From Cerrena zonata (lineage: Eukaryota; Basidiomycota; Agaricomycetes; Polyporales; Cerrenaceae): a stretch of 64,000 nt of DNA. Every line of letters begins with the position of its first letter. Position 1 is the first letter of the stretch. The position numbers and the translations under genes are program-made. The stretch covers positions 62,001 through 126,000 of the forward strand of contig JASBNA010000082.1 of the NCBI GenBank assembly GCA_038087015.1, in the 5' to 3' direction. Positions 19,997 to 30,176 of this stretch are shown piece by piece. The notes beneath the pieces were generated by a model. It searched no databases, had not been told where the DNA came from, and saw nothing but the letters and a program-made list of their open reading frames with translations.

Positions 19997-21177
19997 TTTA
20001 TAATTATAATCTATATGTATGTATTTATCTAAGTCAATATTACCTAAACCGAAACAAAACTAAATTATTCGAAAATCAGGTCCATTTATATATCAGAAGC
20101 TTCTTCTATGTCTCAGAATAACTGCATGTGTTTTACCGTTTCTTGTGGATTGTTGATAGGCTGCCCCAGGGCTAGATCATATACAAAACAAAAAAAAGAT
20201 AGAAATAAATTCAGACTAAGGTTGCAAATTTCCTGCACACACCGTAGCTTTGCTAGATAAGACTACATTTCCCAACTGATAGCAACTTGCGTGGTTTTAT
20301 CGTGATGGCCCTATGACATAATGGTGCAGCTTCCTTGCTGTATCATTCGGTTGCAGCACCGGTGATGGAGGGGTCTTCTGGGGACACTGATCGACCGAGA
20401 ATTTGTTCACTTACTTCCAGCTTCTGGTGGAGGTGGTTTGAGTGCTAACGGTTGCAGCTGGGCTGCCCCTCGGACTTCAACAGAAACCGGCGTGTATCGG
20501 GGTGCTTTGGTTCTTACTTGTCAGGTCAACTCTAGAATTGGTATTTGCCCAAGCTAGAATCATTGCGTGAAACATACGTAGAGTGACTTATTGGGTCTAA
20601 AACCTTGTACAGCCTGTGTCTTACTTTTCTAGCAATTTACTGGTATGGCGAACCGAATTGCGAGTGGTTTGATGTTGCAAAGGGTTGTTTCATCACGCCC
20701 GGAGGGGTGTTTTGTCCTTTCTTCTTCGCTAAATAACCCCATGGCCAGGTTGTCTAAGAATGGCTAGCTTTAGGGTGGTCACTGGACGGAAGTTGCCTTA
20801 TTGGGGCTTTTTTTTTTTTTTTTTTTTTTGGTTGTTGTTCTATTATCAAGCAATATAATTCTTGTTTCCTAATCTGTAGATACTCCTCCTCCATACCTCC
20901 TCCCCCTGGCCTCCTATATCCCCTAGGATAATAAAACGATACGTCATGCTTAGTCGGTATTTCTTTTGGTGGGGCGTCTTCTGCCCATTTCATTCTGTTC
21001 ATAATTGCTTGAATCAGAATTCCCTGTTAATCTACAGGACTAGATCGAAAATACTGGCTAGGGATAATACAGCTTGGTGACCAATTACGTATCACTACAT
21101 TGTAAAAAACAAATAAATAATGTATTTTTGTCTTTCTTTTTTTTAAAAAAAAAATTATGCTAATTATACTTTTATTA
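19997..21177. other. Long intergenic region, aldo-keto reductase to MDS3
   Basis: 1.2 kb without a convincing gene. It contains the upstream region of aldo-keto reductase copy 2, a T18-type run at about 20812-20829 and the 3' flank of MDS3. An 82-codon frame at 20754-21002 (minus) depends on the A/T run for its Lys stretch and has no recognisable domain. Confidence 0.5.
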
Positions 21178-24100
21178 TTAAATTGGTGGACTTTTCTTAA
21201 TTCCAAAAATTCCATGTTTTTTCTTGTTATTAGTGGCTAAGGTATTGCTGCTGTTGATGGAATTTGAACTGGTACTTGACTTTATTCTACCTAATCTGTT
21301 GGAATCAATCAGCGATTCGTCCCCATGGTTTGGCTGTTCTTGTTGTTGTAGATTATTGATTATATTATTGGAGATACTAGCACTTCCTCCAGTACTACTA
21401 TTACCTCCTTCGAGATCGGAATTTTGTCCAGTCTGTCCTTCTCCGAGTTCTTCTCCCGTTGCCCTATTCCTTTCCATGTGTTCGAGATTTTGACGGTGAA
21501 TTTCTGCAGCACTTAAATCTTTACCTTGATTTTTTTCTGCTTCTTTTTCTCTTTGTAACTGTAGTTGCTGCTGTCTTTGTTGTTGTAATTGTAATTGTCT
21601 TTGCTGGATTTGTTGTTGTTGAATTTGTTGTTGTTGTTGACGTTCTTTCTTTCTCTTACTACTGCTCAAATGACGGAAAAATCCATGGTGGTGATGGTGA
21701 CTTGTAGTCGAAGCCGGGGTCGTTGACGGGGTTGGGGTTGGGGTTGTGGCTTGTGTTGCTGCTGGTCCTTGAACTGATCCTTGACTTTCGATGGTGGTTT
21801 GACTCTGGTTAGACCCTGGAATCGGGGTTCGGGTTTCCGTTTGGGGTTGAGTTTGATTTGGAACAACGCCGGTTTGGGGTGTACCCTGGGTTAAATTGGG
21901 TTGCGTTTGAACAGTGTTGATCTGTTGAATTGGATTCTGGGTTGAGCCTGACGTATTGGAATACGGCGTACCAAAATTAGGGGTAGTCACTTGGGTAGTT
22001 AACGGATTAATAGCTGATGATGGGGCCGGTGGTCTAACGGAATGAATTGATCCAGTTGATGGGGCTGGTGATCTTTCTTCTCCGGAATGAATGCTGTTGG
22101 TATCTCCAAAAATTCTTGATGAGCTTCTAGACAATAATGGTTTACTACTAGTAGTTGTAGATGGTACTGTACTACCGCTTATATGTCTCATATTCTTGGT
22201 TTGTTGTTTCTTTTCTTTGGCTTGACGTTTTTCCTCTTCTCTCAAACTCTTTGATTTCAGCTTGTCGTCCTTCTTTATAAACTTGGCAATTCTTCTATCA
22301 ATCTCTCGATTACCAGTCAATTTGGGTTCATTCTTTGGTGTAGTCTTAAACGCTGAAAATCCTGTTAATCCCCTAAAACTATTGGTCTTGTTTGTTTCAA
22401 CTTTATTAATTGTATTCATTCCACTTAATGAAGAACTCGATGCACTGGGTCTTAATTCAATGGATCCTTGGCTTGATCCAACAGCTGAATTTGGACTTAA
22501 ATCTGGATTTGGCAAGGGGCTTGTACCACTATCTTGTTGACCTTCACCGCTCCTCATAACTGAATCAATACTTGCACTTGGAATCGATTTACGATCGTAT
22601 GAATCTTCGCCAAGAGAAATACTGCTACTCAATTGATCAGATACAATTTCCGAAGTTGAAGAAGCAATATCTTCCAAAGGATCACTAACTGACCTCATAT
22701 TCTCAGGACTTGATTTCAGTTCAGTATCATTACCCCCAAATATACCTTCATTAGGGGAATTCTCATTGGTATTAGTATCAGTTGTTGACAGTGGAGATGA
22801 AGGATTCTCAGGTTCAGAAACTGGTTTTGTAGTAGCAGCAACAGGTTTTGGTGGTTCTGGTTCTTCAGGCACAACTGGCTCCTGTGAATCAGAAGTTTCT
22901 TCATCTTTACCATGTTTTTCCAATTGTTGCTCTTCATAAAGTTTTTCTAACTCTTCAATACGTTTACCAATTTCAATTTGACTCTGTTTCAAAATTCTGC
23001 TCATCTGTCTTGCATTGGAAGCTCTTAACATTAATTTCATATCAATTGTTAAAGCACCAGTCTCATAAATCAAATCAATTGTGTAATCACTTGGGACCGG
23101 TGAGTCAGGAGCAACCAAAGATTCTAAGTTAAGTAAGAGAATTTTCTCCTTTTGGGTTTGAAGATCATCACTTTCTCTTATGTCTTCAGCTTCATCATCT
23201 GCATCGAAAAGACTCTGTTGCTGTAATTCATTAGCCCTATTCCTATCAAATATCGATTTTGATCTAGGGCCAAGTCCTGGAATACTACGATCATGAACAT
23301 CCAAGTAACCTAATTCGAAATCAAAATCTTCTTCACTATTAGAAGTAGTTTTCTTATCTGAGGAATCATCTGTTGAATCATTATTAGATTTCTCATTCCC
23401 TTTTTCGTTTTCCTTGGGTGCAGTATTTTCGTCTTGGTCAACAGCTCCAGGTGAATTCATTTTGTTATGTACTTCTTTCTTGGCTTCTAAATTACGTCTT
23501 TCTTCATCATCATCTAGTTCAGTGGACTCATCATTGGCGCTTGGACGACGAGAAGAATTAGAATTACCACCGCCGGAAGAGTTATTTGCATTAGATTTCT
23601 TCTTTCTAGATGATAAATAAGAAGCACTATATTTTCCAATGTTCGAGGATTTTTTCAACAATGCAAGATCCAAGTAACCATCATCAACGGTGTCCATAAA
23701 ACCTTCATATTCATCTAATGGGAATTGAAAATTTGGAGCGCTGGTAGTACCAGTTGCCTTTAATAATCTATAATATTTTCTCTTCAACTTGTTACCCATT
23801 TTTATAACATGAGCTTCTTTTCTTCCGATAATACCAAATAAAACTTCACTGATCAAATCATAAAGTAAGGGAACACGATAAAATTTAGCAATAGTCAAAT
23901 TATCTAAAGTAGCTGGGGTTAAACTCCATTTGTTTCCAACTTGACCAGTGTACAAATATTCAGCAAATGCTTTCAAAGTACTGGTACTAAATGGCATATA
24001 AAGCTTACGAGGAATCAAAGATGGTTCCATTTTGAATTTTCCATTTTCGATAGATTCAAAATCTAATAATGATGGATGGTGGCCCGTATTTTCCTGAGCT

Positions 24101-27100
24101 GCAGCATCATAGTTCTCGTGATTCTCATCATCGGTATCATTCTTGATACTAATAGAACCAGAATTTTTACTTGCAGCATTATCAGTTATGATTGATGCAA
24201 AACTAGAATTACTATCTTTATCCATTGAAAACCCTGCTGCACTTTCAACTGAAGTCATTGATGAAACGCTAGGGATTTTTTTGTTAGCAACTCCGGGGCC
24301 TACTGGTTTTTTGTCATCGGAATTTCCAACTTGATCAAGGTTACTGTCACTGGCTGAATTCGATGAAATAGCATCATTTGATGTGTTAAGTGAGCCACCC
24401 AAAGACTTGGTCAAACTTTGTTGATCAATATTGGTATTAGAACCTCTAATATTCAAAATTGGAGTATTATTTATTTGACCTTGACCTTGAGACGATAAGG
24501 ATGCTCTTGGAGATGCAAGTGGAGAATCCCTTGGTGACTTATTAGCAGGAATATTTCTTAAGCTTGTTAAAGTGTAATATAATGAAGACCTTGGAGAGTT
24601 TAAGTCCTGAGAGTTTTTTCTTGAAGATGATCTGAATGAAGTGGTAGCTGGAACTGCTGGTAAAGGTTCATCTGGGAGAGGGAGTTGAGCTGGTAAATCT
24701 TGAATATTACAGCTTAATAAAGTACCCGAGCCAAAAGAACCAGTTGAATTTTTACGAGAATTTGATGAGTTATTAGTAGCATTGGATTCGGTGGCAGTAT
24801 TGTTAGGAGGAACATCATCGTCATTATTTGATGAATGTGGATCGATTGCTGAAGAGATTGAAATACATCTACCATCGGGATTTAGGCGACTAAGTTGGGA
24901 AGGAGGACCAGCTAAGAGAGTTATCATCTTTTGAGTCTTCGTTTTTTTCAGTTGAGGTACTTGACGAAACGTCTTGGAAAGGTATTCTAAATTGGGGAGC
25001 ATCTTTGTTTGAGTTTTTTGTTGGAATTGGAATGGACATATGATAAGTATGTCTTTCATTTGATTTACTACTCTGAGAAGAATCTAAATGTGAATCAGAT
25101 CCAGAAGAAATTGAACCAGCACCAGAACTATCAACTTTACCTAGTTTATTTTGATTTGAATGGAATTTATATTGATAATTATTAGCAATATTGGCAGCAG
25201 AACTGAAACTATCGTTTGCAGAAAGCCTTGCATTATTTTCTGATTCAACTTTAGATAACTGAATTTGATCAATTTCGAATTTATCAACGGCTCTTACGTA
25301 ACCTTTAGCTAACAAGTCAATAAAGTATCTACCCCATCTTTCCATTAAAATAACAAGGGATACAGGTATTCTATCACCATCAGCCGAAACGAATTCAAAA
25401 TCTGAAATCAAATCACCATATCTATCAAAAGCATTTCTACCTAAGGTAATAGCAGCAGGAGGAAAAACTGATCTTACTTTAGTAAAATTATTTTCAGGAG
25501 CAGCATAATGAACATAATCACTAAAACTAATAGAATTATTACTATTATTTCTACCTTGATTAACACTAGAAAACCTTCTTGGAGATCTTTTATTTACGGT
25601 TGAGTCTTGATTATATTCGTCATCATTATCATCAGTTTCATCACTACTTAAAATATCTGGAGAAGAACTTGTTATTTCATCATCATCAGTACTTCTTTCC
25701 ACCAACATTGAGTCACTTGAATCATCTTTAAAGTTATCTGAATTATCATCAGATAAGAAATAATTAAGTTTTTTCTGATTTGAAACACCTTTTGAAGCTA
25801 ATTCCCAACTAGCCAAAATATTCGTAATTGGTAAACTAACGGTGATCATTGAAGTAAAATATCTTATACTACTTGTTGTTCTTGAAGTAACATAATTACC
25901 AATTAAAACCACTTTATGATGAGATTGCCAAGCAAATCCACCCCAAAATCTATGAGAACCATAATCATGATTACAAAAAACATTTAATCTTGACCACTTA
26001 CCAGTTGGTTTATTATAAATAAAGATTGAAATATCAAAATCATTTGGTAAGAATCCAGTTATAACTATATTCTGACCAAAAATCCCACCAGTGGGATATC
26101 TTAAATTATAAGGAATAGTATGATTAACTTTTTTTTGAGTATTTTTCAAATAATATTTTTTTTTATGAATTGGTAAAACTTTAGCTCTTTTAATTGATTT
26201 ACCAATTTTAAAAGAAACTAAAGGATTATAAGTTTTATCATTAATTGACTTTCTTTTCGTAGGAGTATAGATAATGATTGATTCTTCAGTTTGAGTATTT
26301 TTATTTTTATTTTTATTTTGAATTGGCGGAGAAGGAGTGTTATTAATTTTTTTAGAATGGTCAATATCTTCAATAAAGTTTATAAGAATACTATTATAAT
26401 AATCCACTCCTAAATTATAATTATCATCAGTATTTAATATATTAGATAAACCAGTTGAATCATCTTTTCTTTGATTACCACTGGAAGTAGATAATATTAC
26501 TGGATTACCTAAACCAACATATTTTTTTTCAACTAAATCAAAAACTGCATTTTCATAAATTGGATTTGAATTAATATCTTTACCACCAGCTATTAAAAGC
26601 CCAAAATGGTCTTTTTTATTAACAAAGCTTAAACTATTAATAGTAGTCATTTTATAACTATATCTTGGTTTTGGAATAGAATGGTTATTTTCATAACCTT
26701 TACCATCATGAAGACAAGTCCATTTACTAGTAGCAAGATCAAATTCCCATAAATCATTTGTTGGAATTAAATACTTTGAATAATCTTTGATTGACGCAGG
26801 AGAGGTTGGATTTAAATTCGACCTAAAATCTCCCGGAATAACATCATTTGATTGATTTAAATTAGAATTAGAATCATCCGGTATAGTTAATCCACCAAAA
26901 ACATAGACGTGATTATTAGCAGCACAGATTTCATGAAATAGCCTTGGTTTGGGTTTAGGATCCCCAGGTTTAACGTCAACTCTAAACCAATTTCTTTCAA
27001 TTAAGTTAAGATAGAATAACTCTCCCGATAAATAAGTTTCTAATTTTCTTGACTTCTGTGAGGTTAATTTCAGTATGAATGTATTGATCAAGTCAGGAAT

Positions 27101-27277
27101 TTTCAAGTTATCAGCCAATTCCAAGCCAATGGTCAATCCACCATAGGTAAATACTAATGAATTGTATAATGTTGAAGCGGATCCAGTCCTAACGTTTAAA
27201 TTAAGTCTATCATCTTTTTCAGTTGGAGGAAGTTGTAAAGCATGACAACTACTGGCGGTTGGAATCAAAGTTGCCAT
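21178..27277 (-). CDS. MDS3: Mds3/Pmd1-type kelch-repeat regulator, one frame break
   Basis: Mds3 proteins act with TOR and pH signalling to control morphogenesis and sporulation. The first segment (27277 to about 24900; about 790 aa) starts MATLIPTASSCHALQLPP and has kelch-like repeats (YVFGGLTIPDDS, LLIAGGKDINSN). It ends with the first half of a BTB-like domain (DFEFVSADGDRIPVSLVILMERWGRYF). The second segment (about 24900 to 21178; about 1236 aa) continues with the second half (LYMPFSTSTLKAFAEYLYTG), long Ser/Asn-rich linkers, a Gln-rich tract and a C-terminus with HHHHHGFFRHLSSSKRKK. One extra base near 24890-24910 separates the frames; a split BTB domain shows it is one gene. Combined length is about 2030 aa, larger than S. 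cerevisiae Mds3 (about 1490) because of low-complexity expansion. Confidence 0.82.
21541..21680 (-). repeat. Gln-rich codon repeat within MDS3
   Basis: CAA/CAG-rich codons encode a tract of Gln with scattered Arg/Leu/Ile (QQQQQIQQQQIQQRQLQLQQ and more) near the C-terminus. Such tracts often vary in length between strains. Confidence 0.85.
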
Positions 27278-28438
27278 CTTTCTTTAATCAAGTTTATATC
27301 AGGTTGAACTTACACTTACTTGAACCCCCTAACCTAACGATTCAATTTTCAAATAGTTCAATCAAGCGAGAAGGGAAACAAAGGGAAAAAAAAAAAAAAA
27401 AGGAAAAATTTCGGCTTGCTTTCAATCAATTCAATTGAAAAAAAGCTTAAACTGGGCGGCAACGTTCAATTAGCACGGTATTCACTCGAAATGGATAGAA
27501 ATTGATTATAGTGTAAGACTAGCAAAAGAACAACTTCAATAGAGTAATTTTTGCTTTTTTTTTTCTTTCTTCTTGTGAATGAGAAGTAGCGACGGTAAAT
27601 CAAAAGACTATAGAAAAAAAAAAAAAAAAAATTTTTTTTTAAGTAGAGAAAAAAAAATTCTTTGATCGTATCTGAGATCCTGCCAACTAACAAATCCGAC
27701 AAACTTACAAAGAGTCGATATATTGAACAAATGGAATGTCGGTGGCGACAATTGAAAGAGAAACGCAACAGGCCACGGCTAGATACTGAATGCAACTGAA
27801 CACGACTGAGGAAGGAATGGTAATTATTGAGTCAGCAGATAAGCAGTGAACCGAGACTTTGAATAGAATAGCCCAAGGGGTAGGAGAAACATAAATATTC
27901 ATACAAGTCACTAATTTAAACAGACCTACAGCCAAAATGAAAACAACTACAAAGACAAAGACAATTTCCACCAACGACATCAGTAATGTCAGCAAGAACA
28001 ACCTCAAGACAACGTCAAGACAACCGGATTACACCACACAAATTGTAAAATAGAAGACAAGAATTGCAAAGTATAATGGGATGGAAATGAAATGAATAAA
28101 AGTAGCCAATTTAGACTACAATAGATATAATTAATATGCCATTGTACATTTAATTAAATTCATGAATGCGCAAGCTCATAATTAACCCAAAAGAGATTGA
28201 TTCGTGTGCTGTTTATTTGGTACGTGTTATGTAATTGTTTGTTTATTAGGGATATTACAAAGTTAAGTTTGTGCAATGGTGATAAAACTCTGAGAATGTT
28301 TTGCTAGATATTTAAATAGGTGGTAAACAGCCTTTATGGAAACTGTAAATAATCTATTTAGAATTATAAATATTTGAATTGAATGAGGTATTGTTGGATA
28401 CCTTGCGTACCTGCGTAGTTACTAGTTTTACTTAAATT
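27278..28438. other. MDS3 upstream region, low complexity
   Basis: 1.16 kb with several A and T runs, including an A18-T10 self-complementary block at about 27614-27641, and no recognisable gene. Open frames at 27466-28007 are hydrophobic low-complexity shadows without ATG support. Confidence 0.5.
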
Positions 28439-28987
28439 TCATGGTGCTTCAAGTGCATTGACCCACTGGATATTAGACTCGTCTTTATTTAACTCTTTGC
28501 ACAGCATCGCTATTCTTCTGTTGGCACACCGGAGTTTAGGCCTGGGTAACTGCCTTTGTAAATGGTCACTATTTACCAATATCATTGACAATTCGGGCTT
28601 CTTTATGACGTCCCCCTTATAATTTTCATTAAACCGTTTTTGCAACTGGCACTTTGAATTAGCGAAAATCTCCATCTCCATTATGTAATCTCGGCTCAAC
28701 TTGAAGACTCCCCATTTAAGCTTGAGCTGTTCCATTGTTTCTTTTTATAGTTCAAGAGTTAAACTTATTTTGCAACCATCACATTTCATTGGTGTATTTA
28801 GATATGATTTCCGCCGGCCATCATTAAGCCTGTAAACATGGGCATAAGCCGAAGCAGCCTTCTCAACTTTGGGGCCTCGTCTCGTGTCACCATGACCCAT
28901 CAGTAGCATGGAAGCGGGCCTATTGTTTAAATCTAACATTTTTCTTTGAGAGGGCTGATACAAGATTGTAAGGAATACTAAAAGCAT
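28439..28987 (-). pseudogene. Unidentified reading frame with one internal stop (possible pseudogene)
   Basis: An ATG at 28987 opens 80 codons (MLLVFLTILYQPSQRKMLDL...). A TAA then interrupts the frame at about 28745-28747. After three codons the same frame continues from an ATG at 28735 for 98 codons, ending at 28439. The composition of the second half (LKLKWGVFKLSRDYIMEMEI, CANRRIAMLCKELN) looks protein-like. The whole 183-codon frame is therefore open except for a single stop. I do not recognise the protein. It may be a decayed gene, two small genes or chance. It lies about 400 bp from a tRNA gene, a common site of insertions in yeasts. Confidence 0.3.
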
Positions 28988-29370
28988 CTGAGGTGTAAAC
29001 TCTTTGAGCCGTAATTCATAATCGATTCGACCTCCAAACGTTTACGCTTTGTTCAGTTTCTACTCTAAGTGTACCTAAGCTTCTTTCAGGGGAGGTGTCT
29101 GAATTCGCACCCCTTACCAAGAGCCTTCCCTTACAGTTGGAAAATCTGTATGAAATCAACGTCACCAAAAATTGAAATTTTTGTGCAAAATGTTCAAAAC
29201 TACTCACAACCAAAACAAAATTAAGCACCCCGGTAATTGTGAATATCTCATATCAACTTCTCAAACACTATAAACACAGTGAATCAAAAAAAAAAATTAA
29301 AGGGGAAAAGTTTTTCATTTGTAAGCAAACACAATGAAACAATACCTGACTCTCAAAATTCAGAAAAAAC
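28988..29370. other. tRNA-Ile upstream flank
   Basis: 383 bp with no supported gene. Scattered open frames lack recognisable content. No LTR ends or target duplications could be identified. Confidence 0.4.
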
Positions 29371-29444
29371 GGTCCCTTGGCCCAGTTGGTTAAGGCGTGG
29401 TGCTAATAACGCCAAGATCAGCAGTTCGATCCTGCTAGGGACCA
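29371..29444 (+). tRNA. tRNA-Ile (anticodon AAU)
   Basis: A 74-nt cloverleaf. The acceptor stem GGTCCCT pairs with AGGGACC, followed by discriminator A. The D-arm region is GGCCCAGTTGGTTAAGGC. The anticodon stem TGGTG/CGCCA encloses loop CTAATAA, with anticodon AAT at 29405-29407. The T-arm contains GTTCGATCC. No intron is present. A TTTT at 29448-29451 and a longer T-run at 29463-29471 serve as pol III terminators. Confidence 0.96.
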
Positions 29445-30176
29445 TTCTTTTCCACTTCACTATTTTTTTTTGCGTTGTGGTTACTTGACATGTCCTAATT
29501 AGGAAGGAGATAAATTTCAGCTTACTTTGCTCAATTAAGAAGCCTTTGTTTAACCTCGTATTTGACCAGGGAGCCATGCTACATCCGAGGGAAGAGGGTC
29601 TTGTATTCCCATTAACTGGTGACTGGTTAGCAGTAGTCAGCAGGTAAGCGAATCTCAGGTAAACCAACTGGGTGAAGGAGGAAACGGGGTCGCAATCGAA
29701 GAATTCGCAATCGGAAAGAAGCAACCACTGTCACTTCAATTGGACCAAGTCTCTGGATACCAAAACTGAGGATGTAAGTGAATGACTAGCCTATTTAAGC
29801 AGCTAAGCTGCAATTTCGACTGAAATGAAAAATTTCAAAACAGTATAACCAAACCGAAAAAAAAAAAAAAATAATTATAATAATAATAATCATACATAAT
29901 AAAATAGATAAATTCCGAGGGCATCACGCATAGTAAAACAATTAGTGACTTCCATCATCCCCTTTCCAACAAGCAAAATTTAGATTGAGTTTTAGGGTTC
30001 AAATTAATACTGGTTAGAATTCCATTTGGGAAATATACAACTTGAATTCGATTAATTCTCGAAGAAATTCAAGTTAATTTTTAGAAAGGTTTTTTTTCTT
30101 TAGGCTTTTCCTTTTTTAATATTGTATTCCATTAGCTGAATTGATATTAACAAGAGAAAACGAGTTTATTTCAATC
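29445..30176. other. tRNA-Ile to Eis1-like intergenic region
   Basis: 732 bp. The part at about 29560-29760 is richer in G+C than typical flanks here and has short internal echoes (ACTGGTGACTGGTTAGCAG). A hairpin GCAGCTAAGCTGC is near 29799-29811. From about 29860 the DNA is an AT-rich promoter with A and T runs. No gene is identified. Confidence 0.4.

Noticed and set aside
20754..21002. 82-codon minus-strand frame with ATG
   Set aside because: The Lys run comes from a poly(T) tract and the rest lacks any family resemblance or codon-bias support.
27705..28007. 100-codon hydrophobic frame upstream of MDS3
   Set aside because: No ATG start and low complexity; probably chance in AT-rich DNA.
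28393..29444. Possible solo LTR ending next to tRNA-Ile (TGTTGGATAC at 28393)
   Set aside because: No matching CA terminus, target-site duplication or second copy could be found.
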